Shown: in pieces, positions 26,715-35,439 of the stretch
Layout: the number at the start of each line of letters is the position of its first letter
Position numbering within the stretch: the first letter of the stretch is position 1
From: Paenibacillus sp. HW567
GTDB lineage: Bacteria; Bacillota; Bacilli; Paenibacillales; Paenibacillaceae
Length of the DNA: 64,000 nt
Direction of reading: 5' to 3'
NCBI RefSeq assembly: GCF_000374185.1
Contig: NZ_KB910518.1
Location: 4,574,530 to 4,638,529 of the forward strand
Notes under the pieces: generated by a model
The model's database searches: none
What the model saw: the letters and a program-made list of their open reading frames with translations, nothing else
What the model was told of the DNA's origin: nothing
Made by a program: the position numbers and the translations under genes

Positions 26715-26738
26715 AAGGTACGGTTCGTACCGTACCTT
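26715..26738. promoter_or_regulatory. TetR-family operator between tetR and the MFS gene
   Basis: Two perfect 10-bp arms, AAGGTACGGT and ACCGTACCTT (26715-26724, 26729-26738), flank the spacer TCGT. It lies midway between the divergent starts, the expected place for a dimeric repressor to cover both promoters. Confidence 0.8.
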
Positions 26739-26764
26739 ATATAGATAGGAGAGGAGTATTTTTC

Positions 26765-28198
26765 ATGGTAAAAAACACATCTGCTGCGGCGGCTGGGAAA
26801 CCCCAAAAAGAAAAAATCGACCCTGCTGTCCTTAAAGTAGCGCTTATTCTGGTATTCGGTGCGCTTGCACCGCTTTTTGACTCAACCATGGTCAATGTTG
26901 CCATCAAGACGCTTACCCAGGACCTGGGCAGCACCGTTTCCGTTATCCAATGGGTGATTACCGGGTATGTCCTGACCATGGGAATAGCCATACCAGTCTC
27001 AGGCTGGGCTGTCAACCGCTTTGGCGGTAAAAGAGTGTATATATTCTCACTCGCCGTATTTTTAGCCGGTTCCGTTCTTTGCGCGCTGGCCTGGAATCCG
27101 GGCAGTCTAATCGCCTTCCGGCTGGTGCAGGGCGTTGGCGCGGGCATATTGATTCCCACGCTGCAAACTGTACTTGTCCAGTCTGCGGGCAAAAGCCTTG
27201 GCCGTGTCGTGTCGATTATCGGCATTCCTACCCTGCTGGGACCGATTCTCGGACCGGTACTGGGCGGATTAATTATCAACGGCCTTAGCTGGCGCTGGAT
27301 CTTCTACGTAAATATCCCAATTACCTTAATCGCCCTTTGGATGGCCTGGCGGGGAATTCCGGCAGATAAGCCATCTGAGCGCAAACAGCCGCTCGATCTT
27401 ACGGGCCTCCTGCTGCTGTCCCCCGCATTCACCCTGCTGATTTACGGCATTGCACAAATCAGCAAATACGGCGGCTTAGACAGCGCAGAAGTGACGGTTC
27501 CGCTGGTGCTCGGTCTCGTGCTCATGGCCGCGTTTATTGTCTACGCGCTGCGCACCAACCAAACACCGCTGCTTGATCTTCGATTGTTCAAATCAAGGAT
27601 CTTCTCCGCTTCGAATGCTACGGTGTTTCTTGCCGGCATGGTTATGAACGGAGCCCTGCTGCTTCTGCCATTATACTATCAGCAGGTACGGGGTGAAAGT
27701 GTGCTGTTTACCGGAATCCTGCTCATTCCGCAAGGAATCGGGATGTTATTGACCCGGAGCTGGATCGGCGGCCTGTCTGACCGCATCGGTTCACGGCTCA
27801 TCGTGATCTTAAGTCTCGCGGTAACCATTGTTTCCACACTGCCGTTTGCCTTTGCCGGCCCTGAAACTAATCAAATATGGCTCGCAGCCGCCCTGATTTT
27901 GCGGGGAGCGGCGCTGAACGGACTGCTTATTCCGGTCATGGTATCCGCCTATGTGGGACTGCGCAAGGATCAGGTTGCCGATGCCAGCATTGCGCTGAGA
28001 ATCTTTCAGACCATCGGGGGAGCCTTCGGTGCAGCCGTCCTGGCCACCGTCATTTCACATCAGCTTTCGGGTCACGCCGCCTCCGATGTCCTCACCATTG
28101 CCGGGGCCTATAATACGGCCTTCTGGTGGTCAATCGGTTTTGCCGTGGTCTCCTTCATTCCGGCGCTGTTATTGCCTTCGGGGAAAAGGGCAGCATAA
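26765..28198 (+). CDS. MFS drug efflux transporter, DHA2 (EmrB/QacA) family
   Basis: A 477-residue polytopic membrane transporter with about 14 hydrophobic segments, typical of the proton-driven DHA2 group. It shows the early LFDSTMVNVAIKTL motif (D1), the cytoplasmic loop motif A-like GWAVNRFGGKRVY near 80, motif C-like LGPILGPVLGGLI near 160, and a second-half loop GLSDRIGSRLIV near 340. GGAGAGGAG precedes the ATG. It is paired with a divergent TetR regulator and operator, indicating inducible efflux of an unknown toxic compound. Its 3' end overlaps the convergent phosphatase gene by 30 bases. Confidence 0.9.
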   Translation: MVKNTSAAAAGKPQKEKIDPAVLKVALILVFGALAPLFDSTMVNVAIKTLTQDLGSTVSVIQWVITGYVLTMGIAIPVSGWAVNRFGGKRVYIFSLAVFLAGSVLCALAWNPGSLIAFRLVQGVGAGILIPTLQTVLVQSAGKSLGRVVSIIGIPTLLGPILGPVLGGLIINGLSWRWIFYVNIPITLIALWMAWRGIPADKPSERKQPLDLTGLLLLSPAFTLLIYGIAQISKYGGLDSAEVTVPLVLGLVLMAAFIVYALRTNQTPLLDLRLFKSRIFSASNATVFLAGMVMNGALLLLPLYYQQVRGESVLFTGILLIPQGIGMLLTRSWIGGLSDRIGSRLIVILSLAVTIVSTLPFAFAGPETNQIWLAAALILRGAALNGLLIPVMVSAYVGLRKDQVADASIALRIFQTIGGAFGAAVLATVISHQLSGHAASDVLTIAGAYNTAFWWSIGFAVVSFIPALLLPSGKRAA

Positions 28199-28885
28199 AT
28201 TCACGCCTCCACTCCGGTCAATGCCCGCCTGCCACAGCAGGGTCAGCACCGTCGCCGTTCCCGGTGGCGGTGCTGCCGCGGCCTGGAACGTTACACCGGG
28301 CTCAGCCTTAGCCAGCCATTGGCGGATGACACCGCCATGCGTTACGATCAGCACGCGCAGCTTCAGCGGTTCTTCACGGCATTCGACGGCATTCCACGTC
28401 AGCAGCCCGGCTTCGGCCTCCTGAACCAGGTCGCTCAAGAAATGCTCCAACCTGGCAGCAAAAGCCCCCCAGGCCTCTCCACCCGGCGGCGTCACTGCCG
28501 CAGGATCATCTATCCAGCTTCTGTACTGTGGAACATTCTTCAGTTGCTCATAAGTGCAGCCTTCCCACTCACCGAAACAAGTCTCCCGTAAACGGGAATC
28601 ATAGATGGCTTCATCCTCCAGCGAAGGAGCGATGCTGGACAAAGTCTCCCGGCACCGGAGCAAATCACTGCAATATACACGCCAGAAGCTTTCCGTCAAT
28701 TCTGGCTGTTCTCCCAGTGTTACCAGCTTCCCCCGTTCCTCCGGCAGCAGCGGCAGATCCGTGCTGCCCAGATAACGGCGTTCCCTGTTCCACTGCGTAT
28801 GCCCGTGGCGGACAAGCACCAGCTCCAGCTCTACCTTCTGTGCATTCTGTGCGGGCGCCTGCGCGACTGTCCAATCCTCTCCCAC
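28169..28885 (-). CDS. cobC: Histidine phosphatase family protein, probable alpha-ribazole phosphatase
   Basis: A 238-residue phosphoglycerate-mutase-fold phosphatase. The phosphohistidine motif LVRHGHTQWN is near residues 24-33, LRETCFGEWEG with the acid residue near 104, and the second histidine in VTHGGVIRQW near 190. GTG 28885 is favoured because GGAGG ends 9 bases upstream and the cbiB stop lies 5 bases before. Being last in cobD-cbiZ-cbiB strongly suggests the CobC role of dephosphorylating alpha-ribazole 5'-phosphate or adenosylcobalamin 5'-phosphate. Fold is certain; substrate is inferred from context. The C-terminus extends slightly beyond usual CobC length. Confidence 0.85.
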   Translation of the reverse strand: MGEDWTVAQAPAQNAQKVELELVLVRHGHTQWNRERRYLGSTDLPLLPEERGKLVTLGEQPELTESFWRVYCSDLLRCRETLSSIAPSLEDEAIYDSRLRETCFGEWEGCTYEQLKNVPQYRSWIDDPAAVTPPGGEAWGAFAARLEHFLSDLVQEAEAGLLTWNAVECREEPLKLRVLIVTHGGVIRQWLAKAEPGVTFQAAAAPPPGTATVLTLLWQAGIDRSGGVNLCCPFPRRQ

Positions 28886-28890
28886 ACCAC

Positions 28891-29856
28891 TCAACCTCCG
28901 ATCCCGTGCCACAGTAAGGCTCCCGCTGCACACAGGCAGACAAATAGGGCAGAAGAGCGCAGCATCAGCCGTGAGGCAAGGATGATATCCTCCGGCTCCA
29001 TAGTCCGCAGGGGATCACCCATGTAGGCGCGAAAGGAAGCCACGCCGTGGTACACATTTTCTCCGCCCAGGCGGATACCGAGTGCTCCGGCGACCGCCGA
29101 TTCGGGATAGCCGCTGTTCGGGCTGGGATGCAGGCGGGCATCGCGCCGCACCATACGCCAGCAGCTCCGCCAGTTCAGCCGCAGCAGCCGGGCACTGAAG
29201 ACTAACAGCAGCGCTGTTATCCGCGCCGGTATGTAATTTGCCACATCATCGAGCCGGGCGGAGGCCCAGCCGAGGTCGCGGTATTTGTCGTTTTTGTAGC
29301 CGACCATAGAATCGAGCGTGTTCACGGCACGGTAAGCCATCGCCAGCGGCGCTCCGCCCAGCAGAGCAAAGAACAGCGGAGATATAATCGCATCGACGAT
29401 ATTCTCCGCTACGGTCTCCACCGTGCCGCGGACGATTTCCGGGCTGTCCAGCTTTGTAGTGTCGCGGCCGACGATCATGCCGACCGCCTTGCGGGCCGCC
29501 GGGATATCGCCTTTGCGCAGCTCCGCGTACACGGCCATCCCGGCATCCCTCAGTCCCTTGGAGGCAATGGTGGTCGAGATCAGCCAGATCTCGGCCGCCC
29601 AGGCCAGCCAGGGCGAGACCCGGGACAGCAGCCACACCAGCGCGGCTGTCAGCACCCAGGCTCCGCCTGCTACGAGCAGCGGCAGCAGCACCCCCGCGCG
29701 TTTCAGAGCGCGCGGCTGCGAGCAAAAGCGGCGGATCAACCGCTCAATAGTAGAAACTGCCTTTCCCATCAGCACCACCGGATGCGGCAGACTCTGCGGA
29801 TCGCCGATAATCCGGTCCAGCACATAGGCTGCAATCAATATTATGGCGAGTGTCAC
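28891..29856 (-). CDS. cbiB: Adenosylcobinamide-phosphate synthase CbiB/CobD
   Basis: A 321-residue membrane enzyme that couples aminopropanol phosphate to adenosylcobyric acid. It has the N-terminal VLDRIIGDPQSLPHPVVLMG near 12-31, SKGLRDAG near 98, VGRDTTKLD near 127, VAENIVDAIISPLFFALLGG near 150, the NTLDSMVGYKNDKYRDLGWASARLDD block near 178, and HPSPNSGYPESAVAGALG near 247, with several hydrophobic helices. The start overlaps the cbiZ stop by 4 bases. It receives product from both CobQ and CbiZ. Confidence 0.95.
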   Translation of the reverse strand: MTLAIILIAAYVLDRIIGDPQSLPHPVVLMGKAVSTIERLIRRFCSQPRALKRAGVLLPLLVAGGAWVLTAALVWLLSRVSPWLAWAAEIWLISTTIASKGLRDAGMAVYAELRKGDIPAARKAVGMIVGRDTTKLDSPEIVRGTVETVAENIVDAIISPLFFALLGGAPLAMAYRAVNTLDSMVGYKNDKYRDLGWASARLDDVANYIPARITALLLVFSARLLRLNWRSCWRMVRRDARLHPSPNSGYPESAVAGALGIRLGGENVYHGVASFRAYMGDPLRTMEPEDIILASRLMLRSSALFVCLCAAGALLWHGIGG

Positions 29857-30707
29857 CGGACTTCACCCGGCAGCGGCTTGGTTTGGCCGCTCATTGGCTG
29901 CGGGGATGCAGCCGGGGCCGGGTCTGGTGCAGAACCCGCCGGCTCCGGCACGGTGAACGGGTTGTGCGGCTTAACCGGCCCGGCCGCCTTCACCGAAGCG
30001 AGGCTGGCCGTTACAGCGGCGTACACCAGGCGGCCAATGGCCCCGCCGAGGTCGGTGGCGGTTCCGGCGTAGACATGCTCCGCCCGGTAGCGGCGGCTTC
30101 CGCTTACCGCCAGCACGAGCGCATCGGTCGTTGTGCCGGTGGCAATCAGGCCATTCTCGGGATCGGTGACCCCGAGATCAGCCAGAGCGGCAGCCTTCGC
30201 TTCGGCTGCTGTCATTACGGCATTGACCATCGCGGACGGAGTCAGGCGGCCGTCAATGCCCAGCATGATGTTAATCGTGCCAGGGCGGTAAGCCGCCAGC
30301 ACGCTGCGTTCTACCCCGGCGCGCGCGGCATTGCCGGAAGCTGCGGTCACGCAGCAGAAAATCCCCGCCGAGCCGGTGTCCTCTTCCGCGACGGCGGCGT
30401 GCGTAAGCGGCACTGCCGTCATCAGCCCTGCGCAGCCCTCCAGCGGGTATCCCCATTCCTGCAATTTATTTTCCATATCGCGCACCGGATTGCTGCACTC
30501 ATAATCACGGCTGACGAACTGGTTCACCGCCCGCTTCAGCCGGACCATCCCTCCACCGTACACGGCACTCGAAAGCCCATCTGCTTCAGCCGGGAATTCC
30601 AGCAGCAGATGATCCTTCTTCCATTCGAGCACCAGCCCGGGCCAGATGACAGAATAATACGTCGTCAGACCTTCGCCAAGCTTAAAAGGAAGTTGTACTT
30701 TGCCCAC
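29853..30707 (-). CDS. cbiZ: Adenosylcobinamide amidohydrolase CbiZ
   Basis: This 284-residue enzyme hydrolyses the aminopropanol side chain of adenosylcobinamide to give adenosylcobyric acid, so corrinoids taken from outside can be rebuilt with the cell's own lower ligand. It shows GGGMVRLKRAVNQFVSRDY near 50, TAVPLTHAAV near 98, the GTINIMLGIDGRL segment near 140, and the family signature ATGTTTDALVLA near 188-199. The last 40 residues are a Pro/Ala-rich tail with no obvious role. GTG 30707 is preferred (GGAGAG 7 bases upstream) over a GTG 15 bases earlier. It lies between cobD and cbiB. Confidence 0.9.
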   Translation of the reverse strand: MGKVQLPFKLGEGLTTYYSVIWPGLVLEWKKDHLLLEFPAEADGLSSAVYGGGMVRLKRAVNQFVSRDYECSNPVRDMENKLQEWGYPLEGCAGLMTAVPLTHAAVAEEDTGSAGIFCCVTAASGNAARAGVERSVLAAYRPGTINIMLGIDGRLTPSAMVNAVMTAAEAKAAALADLGVTDPENGLIATGTTTDALVLAVSGSRRYRAEHVYAGTATDLGGAIGRLVYAAVTASLASVKAAGPVKPHNPFTVPEPAGSAPDPAPAASPQPMSGQTKPLPGEVR

Positions 30708-30880
30708 AGGATCACTCTCCACTCACAGGATCAATTAACGATAGTTACTAACACGGATTCCAGCAAATTAGTTTTACTAATTCCACCTACCCTTTGAGGG
30801 GTAGAACTAGACCTAGAGCTAGACCTACGCTTCCACTACTTTCTCTCATACTCTGCCTCACTTTGATGCTCCAAGCCCTT

Positions 30881-31984
30881 TCAAGCTTCTCCCATTCCCG
30901 CCCGCAGCGTCTTCTCCATCTGACGGAGGAGGCGGGCGTTGTCCTCGCGGCCTTTGACGGCGACGCGGATGTGCCCCGGCCCCAGGCCGGGATACATGGC
31001 GCAGCTCCGCACCAGAATGCCGCTGCGCCCCAGCTTCTCCTGCAGGGCCGCAGCGCTCCAAGGCGCGGGCAGGCCCAGCAGCAGGAAGTTCGCTTCGCCC
31101 GGCGGCACCTCGCAGCCGAGCCGCTTAAGACCCTGCCGCAGCGCTGCGCGCTCTGCGGCAATCAGCCCGCGCGTGCGCTCCTCATAATCGCGCCCGCTGC
31201 GCAGGCAGGCTTCCCCGGCCAGCAGAGCCAGGCCGTTCACGCTCCAGGACACCTGCTTGCCGGTCATGGCCGCGGCAAGCTCCGGGGCTGCGATGGTGTA
31301 GCCGAGCCGCAGCCCCGGAATGGCAAAGAACTTCGTCATCGAGCGGATCAGCACCGTATGCCGGTAGACCCCAAGCTCCGGCAGCAGCGATTGCCGCCGC
31401 TCTTCGGGGATGAAGTCGATGAACGCTTCATCCACTGCCAGCACCGTGCCGCAGCGCTCCGCCTGCTGTGCCAGCAGCCGCAGGTCGTCCAGCGCATACT
31501 GGACGCCGTTCGGATTGTTCGGCTGTCCAAGGAACAGCAGCTCCACCTGCTCCATCAGCCCGGCAATCTGCTCCACGCTTGCCCGGTAATCCTGCTCCTG
31601 CGTTCCCTGAACGGACACCACCTCCGCACCGAACTGCTCCGATAGCTGCCGGTACTCAGAGAAGCAAGGCTCGACAACGCCCACCCTGCGGGGAGCTGCA
31701 GCCAGCAGCAGCAGCGCCATAGACTCGGCGGCCCCGTTGCCCACAGTAATCCAATCCCCATGAATTCCCAGGCTCTCTGCCAGCAGAGACTTCAGCCTGC
31801 GGTGACCGGGGTCGGGATAAGCCGTTATCGCAGGTAATGAATCCCGCAGCAGCTCCAGCACGCCGGGCGGCGGTCCAAGCGGGTTGATATTGGCGCTGAA
31901 ATCAAGAAAGGCCACGCCGCTGCCACCCCCGTACAATTCCGCCGCTGTCAGCAGATCGCCGCCGTGGCCGTATTTTTCAAGCAT
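30881..31984 (-). CDS. cobD: L-threonine-O-3-phosphate decarboxylase CobD
   Basis: A 367-residue PLP enzyme of the HisC-like fold that decarboxylates threonine phosphate to (R)-1-amino-2-propanol phosphate, the linker CbiB attaches to the corrin ring. It has the diagnostic YGHGGDL start, FLDFSANINPLGPP near 27, GNGAAES near 82, LGQPNNPNG near 155, VDEAFIDF near 186, the Schiff-base lysine in RSMTKFFAIPGLRLGY near 214, and a C-terminal GHIRVAVKG. It heads the cobD-cbiZ-cbiB-cobC block, with 173 bases before cbiZ. No cobalamin riboswitch was recognised upstream. Confidence 0.93.
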   Translation of the reverse strand: MLEKYGHGGDLLTAAELYGGGSGVAFLDFSANINPLGPPPGVLELLRDSLPAITAYPDPGHRRLKSLLAESLGIHGDWITVGNGAAESMALLLLAAAPRRVGVVEPCFSEYRQLSEQFGAEVVSVQGTQEQDYRASVEQIAGLMEQVELLFLGQPNNPNGVQYALDDLRLLAQQAERCGTVLAVDEAFIDFIPEERRQSLLPELGVYRHTVLIRSMTKFFAIPGLRLGYTIAAPELAAAMTGKQVSWSVNGLALLAGEACLRSGRDYEERTRGLIAAERAALRQGLKRLGCEVPPGEANFLLLGLPAPWSAAALQEKLGRSGILVRSCAMYPGLGPGHIRVAVKGREDNARLLRQMEKTLRAGMGEA

Positions 31985-32142
31985 GCCTACACCCCCTCTG
32001 CTTCTTCTGCTCTATAGTCATATATGGCTCATTGACCCCATTATTGACTCATTGCCGGAAATACGTCAATCCTCAAGGCCCCGGCAAGTCAAGCCATTCT
32101 GCCCGTTTCAGGCAGTGCTTTGCCCGCGAACCGTCGTTTCTT

Positions 32143-32171
32143 TTGTACAAACCCAGCTTTTGGTTTAGAAT
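32143..32171 (+). promoter_or_regulatory. Sigma-A type promoter of lplJ
   Basis: TTGTAC (32143-32148) and TAGAAT (32166-32171) are separated by exactly 17 bases and lie 40 bases upstream of the lplJ start. The extended -10 context (TTTAGAAT) fits a housekeeping promoter. Confidence 0.6.
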
Positions 32172-32211
32172 AGAACCCGTATTCAATCATGTCTAAGCGG
32201 AGGAATTCACT

Positions 32212-33213
32212 ATGCTTTTTATTGATAACACAGGAATCACAGACGCATCGGTCAATCTGGCAATTGAGGAATTTGCCCTGAAGCATCTGCCTATGGACGA
32301 AAGCTATCTGCTTTTTTATATCAACAGCCCGTCCATTATCATCGGGAAACACCAGAACACCATTGAAGAAATCAACCAGGAATATGTGAAGGACCACAAC
32401 ATTCAAGTAGTGCGGCGGTTGTCCGGCGGCGGGGCCGTGTATCACGATCTGGGCAATCTCAACTTCAGCTTCATTACCAAGGACGACGGACAGTCTTTCC
32501 ATAACTTTCTGAAATTCACCCAGCCGGTGATCGACTATTTGCAGGGTATGGGTGTGAATGCCGAGCTGAGCGGACGCAATGACCTGCAGGTCGGTGAGCA
32601 AAAAATCTCCGGCAACGCCCAGTTCTCTACGCGCGGACGCATGTTCAGCCACGGCACACTGATGTTCAACCTCAATCTGGACGATGTGCAGGCTTCCCTG
32701 AACGTGAACCCGGAGAAATTCAAATCGAAGAGCACCAAATCCGTACGCAGCCGTGTCGCCAACATCAAGGAGCTGCTCGGTACCGATATGACAATTGAAC
32801 AGTTCCGCGAAGGGCTGCTGCGTTCCATCTTTGGCATGGAGCCTTCCGAGGTTCCACAGTACAAGCTGACCCAGGAGGACTGGGTGCGGATCAACGAAAT
32901 CTCAGAGGAGCATTACCGGAATTGGGATTGGAACTATGGCCTGTCACCGAAAAGCAATGTGAAGCACACCCGCAAATTCCCGGCAGGGCTTGTCGATATC
33001 CGCATGGATATTGAAGATTCTCTCATTCAGGAGATCAAAATCTACGGCGACTTCTTCGGCGTCGGCGATGTGGCGGACGTAGAGAACGCGCTGCGCGGCA
33101 AACGTTACGAAGACGCCGAGGTCAGAGCGGCACTGTCCGGACTTGATCTGAAGCATTATTTTGGCCGCATCGAGCCGGAGGATTTCATCGGTCTGATCTT
33201 CCTGGAGGAATAG
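32212..33213 (+). CDS. lplJ: Lipoate--protein ligase LplJ
   Basis: This 333-residue enzyme attaches free lipoate, via lipoyl-AMP, to E2 and GcvH apoproteins. The catalytic domain shows NLAIEEFAL near 17, the lipoate-binding RRLSGGGAVYHDLGNLNFSF near 69-88, the catalytic lysine region GRNDLQVGEQKISGNAQ near 122, and RGRMFSHGTLMFN near 142. The C-terminal accessory domain (about 245-333) marks a true LplA/LplJ ligase rather than a transferase. It is transcribed alone from its own promoter. Confidence 0.95.
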   Translation: MLFIDNTGITDASVNLAIEEFALKHLPMDESYLLFYINSPSIIIGKHQNTIEEINQEYVKDHNIQVVRRLSGGGAVYHDLGNLNFSFITKDDGQSFHNFLKFTQPVIDYLQGMGVNAELSGRNDLQVGEQKISGNAQFSTRGRMFSHGTLMFNLNLDDVQASLNVNPEKFKSKSTKSVRSRVANIKELLGTDMTIEQFREGLLRSIFGMEPSEVPQYKLTQEDWVRINEISEEHYRNWDWNYGLSPKSNVKHTRKFPAGLVDIRMDIEDSLIQEIKIYGDFFGVGDVADVENALRGKRYEDAEVRAALSGLDLKHYFGRIEPEDFIGLIFLEE

Positions 33214-33516
33214 CGCCTCCTTCCGCATAAGTTACCCTCAGCATAAGGCTTACCGGCGGCAATCCGCAGCGGTAGGCCTTAATGCGTTGCACCTGTTACA
33301 GAAGTATTCTCCGAACGGAATCCGCAACCACACCGCATAGGTCCGAGCGGGAATATGAAGAACCGTTGAGGCCTGAGCTTCATGCGTATCAGTGTTTTTT
33401 ATCATTTTCCTTCACAATCGCAGCGGCCGCAGTAAAAATAATCATAAAAAAGCAAAAAGCTCCAAACTGCAAGCAGCGGGGAGCCTTCGATGATGCAATT
33501 CACTTTTTTGTTCTTC
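33214..33516. other. Intergenic region between lplJ and the DUF457-like gene
   Basis: A hairpin directly after lplJ (about 33245-33280, arms AAGGCTTACCG and CGGTAGGCCTT) lacks a T tract. A second hairpin, GCTCC/GGAGC (33459-33484) with T5 on the minus strand, probably ends the leftward membrane-protein gene. No gene is seen in these 303 bases. Confidence 0.5.
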
Positions 33517-34230
33517 TCAAGCGGTGAGCACAAATACATACAAGGCGAGTGCGAGTGTGAGCACAATGCAGACCTTCTCCACCGCGCTGCCCTTCTTCGT
33601 CCCGGTGCTCATCAGCTTCAGCCGCAGCTTGAAGGGGAGCGGAGGCAGCGGCGTGATCCCGCGCTGGGTCAAGGCATCGGCCAGCAGATGCAGCGCGTAG
33701 GACATGCCTCCGGCAATCCACAGGCTGCCGCCGTCATCCATGCCAAGCGAGGCAAAATAGAGCAAGACGCTCCAGCCGGCCACGCCGTACAGCGTATGCG
33801 TAAGTCCGCGATGCGGTACAATCGAGGAAACTACCAGCACACAGGCGGCAATGTAGTTCCAGGGATCATAAGCATCCGCGAACGCGAACAGCGCCAGGGC
33901 CAGCAGCAGCATTACCAGATGCCGCAGCCTGCGGCCGGGCAGGAAGGACACGCTCCCAACCAGCAGCGCCAGCGCAATATTCCAGGGCGGTGAGGCGACC
34001 CCGGCAAAATAAAGATAAATGGCCGTCCCAATGAGTCCCATCTGCAGGATTCGCAGCAGGAATTCCGGCACGGCCTTGCGCACCAGCAGCGAATTCGGCT
34101 CGTCGATATCAGGCAGCAGGGCGCTAAGCCCCGCTACGGCGACTGCCGGAATCGTAATGTCATAGCCGAGCAGGCTCATGGCGGATAGGGTTATCCCGGT
34201 GCTGATGATTAAATGGGATTTGCCCATCAT
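33517..34230 (-). CDS. Membrane-bound metal-dependent hydrolase, YdjM/YvsG family (DUF457)
   Basis: A 237-residue integral membrane protein with about six hydrophobic helices. The family signature appears as MGKSHLIISTG at the start, ALLPDIDEPNS near 37-47, IVPHRGLTHTLYG near 140, and a later SYALHLLADALT with H and D residues. These conserved His/Asp residues are thought to bind metal; some relatives are SOS-induced, but the biochemical role is unknown. ATG 34230 is chosen because AAAGGAG lies 10 bases upstream; longer readings lack a binding site. Confidence 0.85.
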   Translation of the reverse strand: MMGKSHLIISTGITLSAMSLLGYDITIPAVAVAGLSALLPDIDEPNSLLVRKAVPEFLLRILQMGLIGTAIYLYFAGVASPPWNIALALLVGSVSFLPGRRLRHLVMLLLALALFAFADAYDPWNYIAACVLVVSSIVPHRGLTHTLYGVAGWSVLLYFASLGMDDGGSLWIAGGMSYALHLLADALTQRGITPLPPLPFKLRLKLMSTGTKKGSAVEKVCIVLTLALALYVFVLTA

Positions 34231-34387
34231 GGTGTACCCGCTCCTTTCTAAGATGTAAGAGTTGATTTCAATATGAGAACAAGTGTGCGGTTTCCGAAGT
34301 ATACCAAGGGTTGCCTTTTTTGTCCAGTCTTTGGTTGTCATTCGAATGCTGAAACCTTTGGCAGACGGCCTGCCCAGCAGTTTCGTC

Positions 34388-34416
34388 TTGTCCTCCCCAC
34401 TGTTTTAAGATACAAT
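34388..34416 (+). promoter_or_regulatory. Sigma-A type promoter of the EamA transporter gene
   Basis: TTGTCC (34388-34393) and TACAAT (34411-34416) with a 17-base spacer, about 55 bases before the start codon. Confidence 0.55.
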
Positions 34417-34471
34417 TTGGACAACTTCAGTTGGCCTGCATGCTGCCCTGATTTAAGAAAGGATGACCGTG

Positions 34472-35389
34472 GTGAACCGCTCCCGAATCGCCGATTTCAG
34501 TCTGCTGCTGGTGGCGATGATGTGGGGCTGTACGTTTCTGATTGTGCAAAGCGCGGTCAAGGTGCTGCCGCCGCTCGCCTTCAACGGCATCCGGTTTACG
34601 GGTGCCGCCGTGCTGCTGGCGCTGATCACCGCCGTTTTTTACCGCCGGGAATGGAAGAAGATGAGCCGGCGCATGGTAATCCATGCCCTGCTGCTGGGTC
34701 TTTTTCTGTTTCTGGGCTACGGCTTCCAGACGATGGGACTGCTCTATACCACCACCTCGAACACGGGATTTATTACCGGACTGTCGGTGGTGCTTGTCCC
34801 CTTCCTGGCACTGGCTCTGCTGAAGACCGCCATCTCCCGGTATACCTGGTTCAGCGCAGGACTTGCGGTGGCAGGCCTCTACCTGCTCACCTTCACCGGC
34901 TCCGCGCTGTCCCTGAACCAAGGCGATGCACTGGTGCTGCTCTGTGCTGTCGCCTTTGCACTGCAGGTTGCATATACCGGCGTATATGCTCCGCGTTATC
35001 CTGCGCTGCCGCTCGCGACGCTGCAGCTTGCCTTTGTCGGGCTGCTCAGCGTAGCCGCCTCCCTGCTCGTAGACGGCCCCGCCCCGCTTGCGCACAGCGG
35101 ATCACTGATTCTGAAGCCCGATGTGCTGTGGGCGCTGCTGGTATCCATCGGGCCAACGAGCGCTTTTGCCTTCTGGATTCAGACGGCATGCCAGAAATAC
35201 ACCACACCATCGCGGGTGGCGGTTATTTACGCTACCGAGCCGGTGTTTGCCGCCCTGACCGGGCTGCTCCTTGGCGGGGAAACGCTTGGCACCGCCGCAG
35301 CGCTGGGCTGTCTGTGCATTCTTGCGGCAATGCTTATTGCCGAGCTCAGTCCCGCGCCTGACCGGGCAGCTCAAGAGAATGAAGCCTGA
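34472..35389 (+). CDS. EamA/DMT superfamily transporter
   Basis: A 305-residue membrane protein with ten predicted helices in two EamA repeats (about 5-135 and 145-290). The conserved MMWGCTFLIVQ opening lies in helix 1 and TEPVFAALTGLLLGGE in the ninth-helix region. Relatives export amino acids, nucleosides or metabolites; the substrate is not predictable. AAAGGA lies 5-8 bases before two adjacent in-frame GTG codons (34469, 34472), so one of these is the likely start; an ATG at 34463 overlaps the binding site. Confidence 0.88.
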   Translation: MNRSRIADFSLLLVAMMWGCTFLIVQSAVKVLPPLAFNGIRFTGAAVLLALITAVFYRREWKKMSRRMVIHALLLGLFLFLGYGFQTMGLLYTTTSNTGFITGLSVVLVPFLALALLKTAISRYTWFSAGLAVAGLYLLTFTGSALSLNQGDALVLLCAVAFALQVAYTGVYAPRYPALPLATLQLAFVGLLSVAASLLVDGPAPLAHSGSLILKPDVLWALLVSIGPTSAFAFWIQTACQKYTTPSRVAVIYATEPVFAALTGLLLGGETLGTAAALGCLCILAAMLIAELSPAPDRAAQENEA

Positions 35390-35439
35390 ATACAAGGCAG
35401 GCACACCATGCAGCTATAGAGAAAAAGGAGAGAACTCAA

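Noticed and set aside
31985..32142. Possible cobalamin riboswitch before cobD
   Set aside because: Inverted repeats are present (for example TTGCCGG/CCGGCAA), but the conserved cobalamin box sequences were not found on either strand.
33282..33527. 81-codon frame after lplJ
   Set aside because: No ribosome binding site, odd composition, and it runs through the terminator hairpin of the neighbouring gene.
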